Below are positions 21,844 through 29,717 of a stretch of DNA of 39,581 nucleotides, one piece after another. How positions within the stretch are numbered: the stretch's first letter is position 1; each line of letters opens with the position of its first letter. The translations under genes were made by a program, and so were the position numbers. The notes beneath the pieces are model-generated. The model was not told where the DNA came from, searched no databases, and saw nothing but the letters and a program-made list of their open reading frames with translations. Location of the stretch: NCBI GenBank assembly GCA_964404605.1, contig CAYOKT010000018.1:1-39581 (forward strand). The letters are read 5' to 3'. Origin of the DNA: CAYOKT01 sp964404605. GTDB lineage: Bacteria > Electryoneota > Electryoneia > Electryoneales > Electryoneaceae.

Positions 21844-22506
21844 TCAGTCCTCCCGCGCCGGGTAATGGAGATAGACCAGCAGGGCGCCGGTTTCGAGGCG
21901 CACCACCGCGTGATCGGCGTCGATCCGGTTCGAGCAGGAGATCCTCTCCCCGGGAGCGAGACGCTCGCCGTGGAGCGGCCACTGGAACCCCTCGAGGACC
22001 ACCCCCTCGCAGGGCAGCAGGGGAATCAGGCTGCAGACCCGTCCGCGGGCGCTGTCGATCCCGCGCTGTTCCGGCCCCCGCAGCACCCACCCTTCGGCGG
22101 CGGTGTCGAGGAGACGCAGCGACAGCCCCTCGCCGTGCATGAGCACACCGTGCAGCAGGGCGAGCATGTGATCGTACCGGTCGCCATGATACCCGGCGAT
22201 GTCCACCGTGACATACCCCGCCTCGCGCAGGTGCAGCAATCCCTTCTCAAGGTCGGTGGTCTCCTGGTCGGCGGAGCGGTCGTCCACCAGCCCGCCCGCT
22301 TCGCGGAACGCGGCGAGCTTTTCCCCGTCCACGCCGTCGAGGTCCCCGGCCACGGCGTGCGGGCGGATCCCCGCCGCCTCCAGCCTGGCCAGCGCGCCGT
22401 CCGCCGCGAGGACGTACCGGTACCGGGCGATCCGCTCCGGGGTCAGGGCCCTCAGCAGATCGTCGCCATCCAGGGCCAGCAGCGCCGTATTGGTTTCGCG
22501 ATCCAT
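21844..22506 (-). CDS. thiN: Thiamine pyrophosphokinase
   Basis: 220 residues. Transfers pyrophosphate from ATP to thiamine to give ThDP, the cofactor of the transketolase at the window start. Motifs: VLAADGALARLEAAGIRPHAVAGDLDGV (nucleotide and metal binding), DQETTDLEKGL (matching the family D-x-T-D-x-x-KAL), HGDRYDHMLALLH (family G-R-x-DH), and the C-terminal ISCSNRI in the thiamine-binding domain. ATG at 22506 has GGAG upstream. About 50 bases separate it from the spmB-like gene upstream on the same strand. Confidence 0.88.
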   Translation of the reverse strand: MDRETNTALLALDGDDLLRALTPERIARYRYVLAADGALARLEAAGIRPHAVAGDLDGVDGEKLAAFREAGGLVDDRSADQETTDLEKGLLHLREAGYVTVDIAGYHGDRYDHMLALLHGVLMHGEGLSLRLLDTAAEGWVLRGPEQRGIDSARGRVCSLIPLLPCEGVVLEGFQWPLHGERLAPGERISCSNRIDADHAVVRLETGALLVYLHYPARED

Positions 22507-22556
22507 GGCGATAAGATTTCTCCGGGGAAATCAGCTCCGTGCGTGACGGCGGCCGC

Positions 22557-23102
22557 TCATCCGAAGACGAGTTTGCAGACGATGAACGCCGCGGTCAGCC
22601 CCGCCGCGTCGGCGATCAGGCAGGCGGCCAGCGTGTGGCGTGAACGCCGCACGCTCACGCTGCCGAGATAGACCGCCAGAACGTAAAACGTCGTCTCCGT
22701 CGATCCCATCATCACCGAGGCGAGCCGCCCGATGAATGATTCCGGGCCGTGCGTGTTGATCAGGTCGCTCATCAACCCGAGGGCGCCGCTGCCGGACAGC
22801 GGCCGGACGAGCGCCATCGGCAGGGCCTCGCCCGGGAAACCGACGGCGTCGAGCACCGGGGCCAGCAGCTTGCCGAACAGGTCGAGCGCACCGGAGGCGC
22901 GGAACATCCCGATGGCGACGAGGATCGCGACGAGGTAGGGGATGATGCGCACGCCGACGTTGAACCCCTCCTTCGCCCCCTCGACGAACACCTCGTACAC
23001 CTTGACCTTCTTCACGATGCCGACGGCGACTATCCCCAGGATGGCGACCGGAATCGCCCAGGAGCCCAGCTCGGCGAGCACGCTCTGAATCGTCTCCGCC
23101 AT
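22557..23102 (-). CDS. spmB: SpmB-like nucleoside-recognition-domain membrane protein
   Basis: 181 residues. Four to five membrane helices with VRIIPYLVAILVAIGMFRASGALD, PMALVRPLSGSGALGLMSDLI and MMGSTETTFYVLAVYLGSV, the motifs of SpmB and of the Gate/nucleoside-recognition family. In Bacillus SpmA and SpmB help dehydrate the spore core; most bacteria carrying the pair do not sporulate and its role there is unknown. Starts three bases after the spmA stop, so the two are translated together, as in the usual pair. Confidence 0.88.
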   Translation of the reverse strand: MAETIQSVLAELGSWAIPVAILGIVAVGIVKKVKVYEVFVEGAKEGFNVGVRIIPYLVAILVAIGMFRASGALDLFGKLLAPVLDAVGFPGEALPMALVRPLSGSGALGLMSDLINTHGPESFIGRLASVMMGSTETTFYVLAVYLGSVSVRRSRHTLAACLIADAAGLTAAFIVCKLVFG

Positions 23103-23105
23103 CGC

Positions 23106-23858
23106 TCAGCCCTCCCCGCCGGGGTCGCCGCCGGAGGAGGGGTTCCCCTCGACGGAACCCGGAGCGGCCGGCGGGTTGTCACCCGGAGGGTTGTCACCCG
23201 GCGGGTTGTCACCCGGCGGGTTTCCCCCCGGCGGTTCGCCGCCAGCGCCCTCTCCGCTCCCGGCGGCCGGGCCGGCGCCCTGGGGCGGGACGACCCGTTG
23301 CAGCAGCCGGACGGTGATGATCGCCACCGCGGTGGACACCGCCGTGGCGACAAGGGTCGGCCCGATGATCTCGGCGGGGGCGGTCGAGCCGGCGGCGACC
23401 CGGATCGCGATCACCGTCGCCGGGATGAGGGTCACCGAGGAGGTGTTGATCGCGAGAAAGGTCGCCATCGCGTTGCTCGCGCTCTCTTTTTCCCGGTTCA
23501 GCTCCTGCAGGTCCTGCATCGCGCGCAGGCCGAGGGCGGTGGCGGAGTTGCCGAGTCCGAGCATGTTCGCGGCGATGTTCGCCAGCATGCTTCCCATCGC
23601 CGGGTGTTCCGCGGGCACCTCGGGGAAGAGGCGCACCAGCACCGGCCGCAGGGCCCGCGCGAGCAGGCGGACCAGCCCCGCCTTCTCGGCGACCTTCATC
23701 AGGCCCAGCCAGAGGGCCATCACCCCGATCAGCCCGATCGCCAGCTCCACGGCGGCTTTCGCGCTGCTCATCGCGGCGTCGGTGGTCGCATCGAGGCGGC
23801 CGGTGATCGCCGCGACCAGGACGGCGAGGGCGATGAGGATGAACCAGACGACATTCAT
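23106..23858 (-). CDS. spmA: SpmA-like membrane protein with a Pro/Gly repeat tail
   Basis: 250 residues from ATG 23858 (MNVVWFILIALAVLVAAITG); upstream in-frame codons are non-conserved. Core at 1-195: WLGLMKVAEKAGLV, SMLANIAANMLGLGNSATALGLRAMQDLQELN and ATFLAINTSSVTLIPATVIAIR are hallmark SpmA segments, the N-M-L-G-L-GNA-type loop probably lining the transport core. After the last helix a tail of about 50 residues is built of PPGDN repeats, specified by a 15-base DNA tandem repeat. SpmA proteins normally end soon after the last helix, so this tail is an addition. First gene of the spmA-spmB-thiN-CDP-alcohol run. Confidence 0.88.
   Translation of the reverse strand: MNVVWFILIALAVLVAAITGRLDATTDAAMSSAKAAVELAIGLIGVMALWLGLMKVAEKAGLVRLLARALRPVLVRLFPEVPAEHPAMGSMLANIAANMLGLGNSATALGLRAMQDLQELNREKESASNAMATFLAINTSSVTLIPATVIAIRVAAGSTAPAEIIGPTLVATAVSTAVAIITVRLLQRVVPPQGAGPAAGSGEGAGGEPPGGNPPGDNPPGDNPPGDNPPAAPGSVEGNPSSGGDPGGEG
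23171..23230. repeat. 15-base tandem repeat inside spmA
   Basis: Four consecutive 15-base units, GCGGGTTGTCACCCG and close variants; the fourth is degenerate. Each unit encodes five residues (PPGDN) on the minus strand. Each unit also has self-complementary CGGGT/ACCCG ends, so it could fold. Prone to slippage in multiples of five residues without frameshift. Confidence 0.85.
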
Positions 23859-24144
23859 GGGGTCTCCACCCGTTTCCCTTGCGCCGTGATCCCCGGCTCG
23901 CAGCGGGTTCCGGGAATCAATGTCGGAGGGAAAGTACACAACCGGGCCGCGAAGCGCATCCCGGCGGGGGTTCCGTATCGCTTTTCCCGTCCGCCGCCGG
24001 AGGGAAGAAACCTGGCGGCACTTTCATTCTGCGGGATGCGGGTTGTAGCTTTCCGGTTCACTTTCCACGATCAGCGGATTGCGGTTTCCGGCCTTCGGGG
24101 ACCGGCGCCGAACGGTGTCCGAGGAAGGAGCACTCGGAAGAAGC

Positions 24145-25488
24145 ATGCGTCTCCTGCCGAAAAAGAGCCTTTCCCTCGAGGTCTGGATGCTCGCCGGCCC
24201 GGTGGTGGTCGGGATGATCAGCCAGACCCTGATGAGCGTGGTGGACACGGCGATGGTCGGCCGTCTCGGCGCGGAGGCGCTGGCCGCGGCGGGGCTCGGC
24301 GGGGTCCTCTCGTGGATGATCCTCGGCTCCCTGGGGGCACTGTACATCGGCTCGCAGGCCGTGGCGGCGCGGCGGCATGGTGAGGGCGACTTCGCCCAGG
24401 CGGGCAAGGTACTCGACAACGCCTTGCTCCTCAGCGTCGTCCTCGGTTTCGTCATCGTGATCGTCCTCGCGCCGGGCATGCGCGACCGGTTTTTCCTCTT
24501 CTCGAACGACCCCATCGTCGTCTCCGAGGGCAGGGGATACATCTACAACCGCCTGCTCGGCGGGCTGCCGTTCATGGTCATCATGGCCCATCGCGGCTTC
24601 TTCAACGGCGTCGGGGAGACGAAGCTGCACATGCAGGTGGCGATCCTGATCAACTCGCTGAATGTTGTCCTGAACTATTTCCTCATCTTCGGACATGGGG
24701 GTTTCCCGAGGCTGGAGACCGCCGGCGCGGGGCTGGCGAGCGCGCTCGGGACCACCGTCGGGGCCGGGTATTTCCTCCTCCTCGGCCTCAACCGCAAGCG
24801 GCGCGCGCGTTACACCTATTACCGGCTCGCGAACCTGGACCGAGCGGTGACCTGGCGCATCGCCCGCCTCGCGCTGCCCTCGGCGGCCCACTCCTTCATG
24901 GTGATGCTCGGTTTCTCGGTGTTCAGCGCCCTGGTGGCGCGGCTGGGGACGGTGGAGATGGCGGCGACCAACGTGTGTATCAATGTGGCCTCCCTCTCCT
25001 TCCTGCCCGGCGCGGGGATCGGCATCGCCGCCGCGACGCTTATCGGGCGGAGCCTGGGGGAGAAGAAGCCCGACAAGGCGGAGGAGTACGGCTGGGAAGC
25101 GCTGCGACTCGGGGTTCTCTTCATGGGACTCCTGGGCCTGGTGTTCATCGCCATGCCCGAGGTGATCCTGCGACTCTTCACACCCGACCAGGCGGTGATT
25201 CAGGCGGGTGTGCTCCCCCTGCGCGTGGTGGGACTGTTCCAGGCGTTCGATGCCTCCGGGATGGTGCTCAGCATGGCGCTGGAGGGGGCGGGGATGAACC
25301 GATGGACGATGATGGCCGAGATTTCGGTCAACTGGGGCCTGTTCCTCCCCCTGACCTACCTCTTCGCCTTCGTTTTCGGCTGGGGGTTGACCGGTGCATG
25401 GACCGCGATGGCGATCTACATGTTCGTCTTCGGGGTCGTCGTCGCCCTCAAGTTCGCCGGCGGATCCTGGAAGACGGTGGAGGTCTGA
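24145..25488 (+). CDS. MATE-family multidrug/cation exporter
   Basis: 447 residues from ATG 24145 (GGAAG upstream; longer frames add non-conserved residues). Twelve membrane helices in two bundles of six. Conserved LAGPVVVGMISQTLMSVVDTAMVGRLGAEALAAAGLG in helix 1-2, TLMSVVDTAMVG, RGFFNGVGETK after helix 4, and LPGAGIGIAAATLIGRSLG in helix 7-8. Na+ or H+ coupled antiport of drugs or metabolites across the inner membrane. Monocistronic, between divergent spmA and convergent pdxT. No regulator is adjacent and the substrate cannot be predicted. Confidence 0.93.
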   Translation: MRLLPKKSLSLEVWMLAGPVVVGMISQTLMSVVDTAMVGRLGAEALAAAGLGGVLSWMILGSLGALYIGSQAVAARRHGEGDFAQAGKVLDNALLLSVVLGFVIVIVLAPGMRDRFFLFSNDPIVVSEGRGYIYNRLLGGLPFMVIMAHRGFFNGVGETKLHMQVAILINSLNVVLNYFLIFGHGGFPRLETAGAGLASALGTTVGAGYFLLLGLNRKRRARYTYYRLANLDRAVTWRIARLALPSAAHSFMVMLGFSVFSALVARLGTVEMAATNVCINVASLSFLPGAGIGIAAATLIGRSLGEKKPDKAEEYGWEALRLGVLFMGLLGLVFIAMPEVILRLFTPDQAVIQAGVLPLRVVGLFQAFDASGMVLSMALEGAGMNRWTMMAEISVNWGLFLPLTYLFAFVFGWGLTGAWTAMAIYMFVFGVVVALKFAGGSWKTVEV

Positions 25489-25550
25489 GGGGGGGTGTCT
25501 CCCTCCACAGGGGGCGGCGCGTGGTTTCGGGGAAGAAGGAACCGGGACGC

Positions 25551-26186
25551 CTACCCGCCGGCCGCCTTGAACACCATCTCGTGGATCCGGCGGTCCGGCG
25601 TGCGCTCGGGGTGGAACGTCGCCGCCCACAGGTTCCCCTGGCGGACGAACACCGGGCTGCCCTCGTATTCTGCGAGTACTTCGACCCCGGGGCCGATAGC
25701 GATCATCTTCGGGGCGCGGATGAACACCGCCTCGAAGGGCTCCTCCAGCCCGGCAACCGTAATCGGCGCGATGAAGGAGTCCACCTGGCGGCCGTAGGCG
25801 TTCCGCTCGAGCACCACGTCCAGCAGCCCGAGGGGCTTTACGCGGTGGTGTTCGCCCTTCCCGAGCCAGATGGCCCCGGCGCAGGTCCCCAGCAGGGTTT
25901 TCCCCGAGGCGGCGTAGGCGGCGACGAGACGGTCCAGGCCATACCGCCGGCCGAGGAGGTCGAAGGTGCTCGACTCCCCGCCGGGGAGAACGAGCGCATC
26001 CACCGGCGGGCGCATCCGCACCTTCCGGGCGTTGGCGTCCTCAAGCGCCCCTTTCCGTCCCTCGGCGGGGTTGAGGAAACCGGCATCCTCGGCGCGGCGC
26101 ACTTCGACGGTCTCCAGGCCGATCTCGCGCAGCGCCTCCTCGTGGGTCTGGAAATCGCCCTGCAGGGCGAGCACCCCGACGAGCAT
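25551..26186 (-). CDS. pdxT: Glutaminase subunit PdxT of PLP synthase
   Basis: 211 residues from ATG 26186, whose A is the last base of the pdxS stop (two GTG codons upstream are inside pdxS). Releases ammonia from glutamine for PdxS. Catalytic Cys102 in LGTCAGAIWLGK, oxyanion region PGGESST (68-74), His-Glu in FHPERTPD near the C-terminus. Oddity: about 25 residues (roughly 33-60, NPAEGRKGALEDANARKVRM) sit between the RRAED and VDALVLPGGES segments, where other PdxT proteins have only a few residues; the insert is in frame and charged. Works in the 24-subunit PdxS12T12 complex. Confidence 0.94.
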   Translation of the reverse strand: MLVGVLALQGDFQTHEEALREIGLETVEVRRAEDAGFLNPAEGRKGALEDANARKVRMRPPVDALVLPGGESSTFDLLGRRYGLDRLVAAYAASGKTLLGTCAGAIWLGKGEHHRVKPLGLLDVVLERNAYGRQVDSFIAPITVAGLEEPFEAVFIRAPKMIAIGPGVEVLAEYEGSPVFVRQGNLWAATFHPERTPDRRIHEMVFKAAGG

Positions 26187-27127
26187 CACCACCCCCGGGT
26201 GGCGAGGCGCTCCTCCTCGGGCATCCCGGCGACATCCAGCCCGCGCATCGCGACCGCCTGGTCACGCTGGGCGGCGAGCAGCTCCGCCGGGTCCTGGTAG
26301 TGGGTCACGGCGCGGACGATGGCCGCGGCGAGCCTGCGCTGCAGCTCGTACCGCTGCGCCTTGTCCTCGATCTCCTCGCCCGCCTTGAAGATGCCCGAAC
26401 CGACGAAGACACTCTCCGCCCCGAGCTGCATCATCAGGGCGGCGTCCGCCGGGGTCGCCACCCCGCCGGCGGCGAAGTTCGGCACCGGGAGCTTGCCGTG
26501 CTCGTGCACGTAACGCACCAGGTCGAAGGGCGCGCGCAGCTCCTTGGCGGTGGCCATCAGCTCGGAGGGTTCCATGTTGTGGATGCGGCGCATCTCGCCC
26601 ATCACCTGCCGCATGTGGCGCACGGCCTCGACCACGTTCCCCGTGCCGGCCTCGCCCTTGGTGCGGATCATCGCCGCCCCCTCGCCGATGCGACGCAGCG
26701 CTTCCCCGAGGTTGCGGCAGCCGCAGACGAAGGGCACGGTGAACTGGAACTTGTCGACGTGATTTTCCTCGTCCGCCGGGGTGAGCACTTCGGACTCGTC
26801 GATGAAATCGACCTTCAGCTCCTGCAGGATCTGCGCTTCGACAAAATGCCCGATGCGTACCTTCGCCATCACCGGGATCTGCACCGCTTCCTGGATCTCG
26901 ATGATTTTTTCGATGGAGGCCATCCGGGCGACGCCGCCCTCCTTGCGGATGTCGGCGGGGACTCGCTCCAGCGCCATGACCGCCGCCGCGCCGGCATCCT
27001 CGGCGATCTTCGCCTGGTCGGCGTTGGTCACATCCATGATCACCCCGCCGCGGAGCATGTCGGCGAGGCCGACCTTCAGCTCCCAGCCGTCGTGGGCCGT
27101 CTTCCCGTTGCCTTTCTTCTTCTCCAT
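26186..27127 (-). CDS. pdxS: PLP synthase subunit PdxS
   Basis: 313 residues from ATG 27127; AGGGGA upstream. Makes pyridoxal 5'-phosphate from ribose 5-phosphate, glyceraldehyde 3-phosphate and ammonia delivered by PdxT. (beta/alpha)8 barrel: MLRGGVIMDVTNADQAKIAEDAGAAAVMALERVPADIR, catalytic lysine in VMAKVRIGHF (Lys89), second lysine in MIRTKGEAGTG. The first 15 residues (Lys/Gly-rich) precede the usual start. Stop and pdxT start overlap (TGATG), fixing stoichiometric co-expression. Fits with the PLP-dependent Kbl encoded just upstream on the same strand. Confidence 0.96.
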   Translation of the reverse strand: MEKKKGNGKTAHDGWELKVGLADMLRGGVIMDVTNADQAKIAEDAGAAAVMALERVPADIRKEGGVARMASIEKIIEIQEAVQIPVMAKVRIGHFVEAQILQELKVDFIDESEVLTPADEENHVDKFQFTVPFVCGCRNLGEALRRIGEGAAMIRTKGEAGTGNVVEAVRHMRQVMGEMRRIHNMEPSELMATAKELRAPFDLVRYVHEHGKLPVPNFAAGGVATPADAALMMQLGAESVFVGSGIFKAGEEIEDKAQRYELQRRLAAAIVRAVTHYQDPAELLAAQRDQAVAMRGLDVAGMPEEERLATRGW

Positions 27128-27261
27128 GATCTGTCGGTCCCCTGTGAAGACCACCGGGTCCGGACGAAGCGACTGTTTTTACCGTCCGCCTCCCCGGTGG
27201 GGTCGCGGTTCTACTTGTGGTTCCGGCCGGTGCAAAGCCCCGGCCCGGTGCTCGCCGTGAG

Positions 27262-27303
27262 AATATACAAAGCGCTCCCGCCCGGTCGGTTCGGAGGGAG
27301 CGC
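27262..27303 (-). terminator. Intrinsic terminator after kbl
   Basis: Minus strand GCGCTCCC (27303-27296), sixteen-base loop, GGGAGCGC (27279-27272), then TTTGTATATT. It lies in the 324-base gap between pdxS and kbl; the rest of that gap (27128-27261 and 27304-27451) holds no gene and no promoter I could read with confidence. Confidence 0.65.
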
Positions 27304-27451
27304 AACGGCTCTCGCCGGTCGAAGCTGTCCGGCTTCCCGGCGGGCGGGCGTGCGGTGCGGCCGGCCGGCGGAAACGTCCGCCCGCGGCGGAGGGGCCGGA
27401 AGCCGTCCCCGTTCGCTCGTTCCCCTGCGGCCGCTCCCCGCAGGTCGCGAG

Positions 27452-28639
27452 CTACTTGAGTACCCCGAGCTTTTTCCCGACGCGGACGAAGGCGTCGATC
27501 GCCCGGTCGAGGTGCTCGCGGGTGTGCGCGGCGGAGAGCTGGACCCGGATGCGCGCCTGGCCCTTCGGCACCACCGGGTAGAAGAACCCGATCACGTACA
27601 CCCCTTCCGCCAGCAGGTCTGCGGCGAACTGCTGGGCGAGGGGCGCGTCGTAGAGCATGATCGGGACGATGGGCGTGTCGCCGGGCCGGATGTCGAACCC
27701 GGCCGCGGTCATCTTCTCCCGGAAATAGGTCATGTTCTCGCGCAGCGTGCGGATCAGTTCGCCCGCCTCGTCCACGAGGCGCAGGGCGACCAGCGCGCTG
27801 GCGACGATCGGAGGCGGGAGCGTGTTGCTGAACAGGTAGGGGCGGCCGCGCTGGCGGAGGAGCTCGACGATCTCCCCGCGGGCGGCGACGAAACCGCCGG
27901 AAGCGCCGCCGAGCGCCTTGCCCAGTGTCGAGGTGATGATGTCGATGCGGTCCTGCACCCCCTTCAGCTCCGGGGTGCCGCGGCCCGTTTCGCCGAGGAA
28001 CCCCGTGGCGTGCGAGTCGTCCACCCCCACGAGGGCGTCATACTTCTCGGCGAGGTCGCAGATCTCGTCCAGCTTCGCCGTGTCGCCGTCCATGGAGAAG
28101 ACGCCGTCGGTGAAGATCAGGCGGTGGCGGGCCGCCTGCGCCTGCTTCAACTGCTCCTCGAGGTCGGCCATATCGCTGTGGAGGTAACGGAACCGCTGCG
28201 CCTTGCACAGGCGGATGCCGTCGATGATGCTCGCGTGGTTGAGCTGGTCGGAGATGATGGCATCCTCCGGCCCCAGCAGCGGCTCGAACAGCGCGCCGTT
28301 GGCATCGAAACAGGAGGAGAAGAGGATGGCGTCGTCCATCCCGAGAAACCTGGCGACAGCCTGCTCCAGTTGCTTGTGGATCTCCTGCGTGCCGCAGATG
28401 AAGCGGACGCTGGAGAGGCCGTAGCCCCAGCGGTCCAGCGCCTCGTGCGCCGCTTCGACCAGTTTCGGATGGTCGCTCAGCCCGAGGTAGTTGTTCGCGC
28501 AGAAATTGAGCACTTCGCCCTGTGGCACCTTGACCACCGGGCCCTGGGGGGTCTGCAAGACCCGCTCATCCTTGTACAGGCCCGCCTCGCGGATCGAGGC
28601 GAGTTCCACCCGCAGGTGATCACGAATCGCGCCGTACAT
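27452..28639 (-). CDS. kbl: 2-amino-3-ketobutyrate CoA ligase (glycine C-acetyltransferase)
   Basis: 395 residues, the family's usual length. Cleaves 2-amino-3-oxobutanoate with CoA to glycine and acetyl-CoA in threonine breakdown. Alpha-oxoamine synthase motifs: NFCANNYLGLSDHPKL, FGLSSVRFICGT-type segment GYGLSSVRFICGTQEIHK, DQLNHASIIDGIRL, DDSHATGFLGETGRGT, and the PLP lysine in STLGKALGG (Lys241). Close relatives BioF and HemA differ at the SVRFICGT stretch, which supports Kbl. No threonine dehydrogenase gene stands beside it. Co-directional with the outer-membrane protein gene 44 bases upstream. Confidence 0.93.
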   Translation of the reverse strand: MYGAIRDHLRVELASIREAGLYKDERVLQTPQGPVVKVPQGEVLNFCANNYLGLSDHPKLVEAAHEALDRWGYGLSSVRFICGTQEIHKQLEQAVARFLGMDDAILFSSCFDANGALFEPLLGPEDAIISDQLNHASIIDGIRLCKAQRFRYLHSDMADLEEQLKQAQAARHRLIFTDGVFSMDGDTAKLDEICDLAEKYDALVGVDDSHATGFLGETGRGTPELKGVQDRIDIITSTLGKALGGASGGFVAARGEIVELLRQRGRPYLFSNTLPPPIVASALVALRLVDEAGELIRTLRENMTYFREKMTAAGFDIRPGDTPIVPIMLYDAPLAQQFAADLLAEGVYVIGFFYPVVPKGQARIRVQLSAAHTREHLDRAIDAFVRVGKKLGVLK

Positions 28640-28663
28640 CGCTGGAATCTCCCTTTTGCTTCA

Positions 28664-28681
28664 CTCCCGCCGCGGCGGGAG
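28664..28681. repeat. 18-base palindrome between the outer-membrane gene and kbl
   Basis: CTCCCGCCG/CGGCGGGAG, perfect, filling nearly half of the 44-base gap. No T tract follows on the minus strand, so it is more likely a processing or stability hairpin than a terminator. Confidence 0.45.
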
Positions 28682-28683
28682 GG

Positions 28684-29460
28684 TCATGGTCCGAAGGGGC
28701 TCTTCAGGGTCAGTCCCGCCCCGTAGTACAGACCGGTGAAATCCACCGTGATCGGTTTCCCGAGGGGAAAGTTGAACCCCGCGGGCTTGTCGAAGAAAGG
28801 AATCCCGCTGCTGTCCGTCCCGTCGCCCCTGAGTTCCTCCGCCACGCTCGAACGGTATCCCCCGCCGAGGTCGAGGGCCACGTAGGGGGTCAGGTGGATG
28901 CGCACCCTCGCCTCCGCCCGCCAGACGGGGTAGTTGTCCTCCGGTCTGTGCTCGAAGGGCTCGCCGGAGGAGAGGGGGTCGCGATAGGTGATGTCCAGTT
29001 TCGTCGTGCCCAGTCCCACCGAGCCGAACCCGCCCAGGTCCAGCCAGGAGAAGAGTGGGTGCATGTAGCCGCCGTACACGAGGAACTCCCGGCTGTTTCC
29101 CTTGAGTTCGAACTTACCGTCGTTGAAGAAGGTCCGGTACTCCACCTTCGCATGAAGCTGGTTGACCACGCAGAAGGTGAAGCCGAAGTGGACCCTGCGG
29201 TAACGGAACCCGATCTTGAAATCCTCGAAGGCGTTGTCCTGGAATTCCTCGACGGTGCCGACATCGAAAGCCGGGTTCGTCCTCCAGCTTCCGGCCAGCT
29301 CGCCGACATACTCGTTGACCGTGGAATACTCGATGTCCGCAAGGTTGTAGATTCCGGAGACCTCGAACGCCCAGGGGGTCGGGTGGCCGTCGGCGGCGTG
29401 CGCGGCCGGGAGGGCGGCAGCCAGCAGGATGATGGGTAGACAACACCACAGGGTACGCAT
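28684..29460 (-). CDS. Predicted outer-membrane beta-barrel protein
   Basis: 258 residues from ATG 29460 (GGGGAG upstream). Signal peptide at about 1-22 (MRTLWCCLPIILLAAALPAAHA). The mature chain alternates polar and hydrophobic residues in repeated strands (FKIGFRYRRVHFGFTFCVV, REFLVYGGYMHPLF, VALDLGGGYRSS, LYYGAGLTLKSPFGP), many ending in aromatic residues. It closes without the typical terminal phenylalanine. Probably an 8- to 12-stranded barrel; no function inferred. Likely shares a transcript with kbl. Confidence 0.75.
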   Translation of the reverse strand: MRTLWCCLPIILLAAALPAAHAADGHPTPWAFEVSGIYNLADIEYSTVNEYVGELAGSWRTNPAFDVGTVEEFQDNAFEDFKIGFRYRRVHFGFTFCVVNQLHAKVEYRTFFNDGKFELKGNSREFLVYGGYMHPLFSWLDLGGFGSVGLGTTKLDITYRDPLSSGEPFEHRPEDNYPVWRAEARVRIHLTPYVALDLGGGYRSSVAEELRGDGTDSSGIPFFDKPAGFNFPLGKPITVDFTGLYYGAGLTLKSPFGP

Positions 29461-29521
29461 GGTCTTCTCCCCGTTCGTCTTCTCCGGCTCGTCCGTCCGG
29501 CGAAGTACACCGCGGTCAGAC

Positions 29522-29551
29522 AAAATAGCCCGCTCCCATCGTGGATGCCAG
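29522..29551 (-). promoter_or_regulatory. Candidate promoter of the outer-membrane protein gene
   Basis: Minus strand CTGGCA (29551-29546), 18 bases, TATTTT (29527-29522). Start near 29515, about 55 bases before the ATG. The spacer is folded by AGCGGGC/GCCCGCT, so it could instead act as a terminator of a minus-strand RNA from the malQ side. Confidence 0.4.
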
Positions 29552-29599
29552 CGGGCGGCTGAATCGCTACCTTTCCACTCCCTTCGGGCGGCCCCTGCA

Positions 29600-29677
29600 T
29601 TCGGAGGCACGGCGTGCCGCGTCCCCGCGGGGAGGGTGCATGGGGTGGCTGAAGGGAGGGGGCATGCTCCGCCCCCT
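29600..29677. repeat. Palindromic elements upstream of malQ
   Basis: GAGGCACGGCGTGCCGCG near 29603 (related to the 13006 palindrome), GTCCCCGCGGGGA, and AGGGGGC-ATGCTCC-GCCCCCT (29657-29677). Likely REP-like repeats. No promoter for malQ is evident in 29461-29717. Confidence 0.45.
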
Positions 29678-29717
29678 GCGATGATCGCGACTGTCATACT
29701 CTTTCAGGGAGGGTGGA

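Noticed and set aside
26300..28726. 808-codon plus-strand frame opposite pdxS and kbl
   Set aside because: Antisense to two well-supported enzymes with intact active sites.
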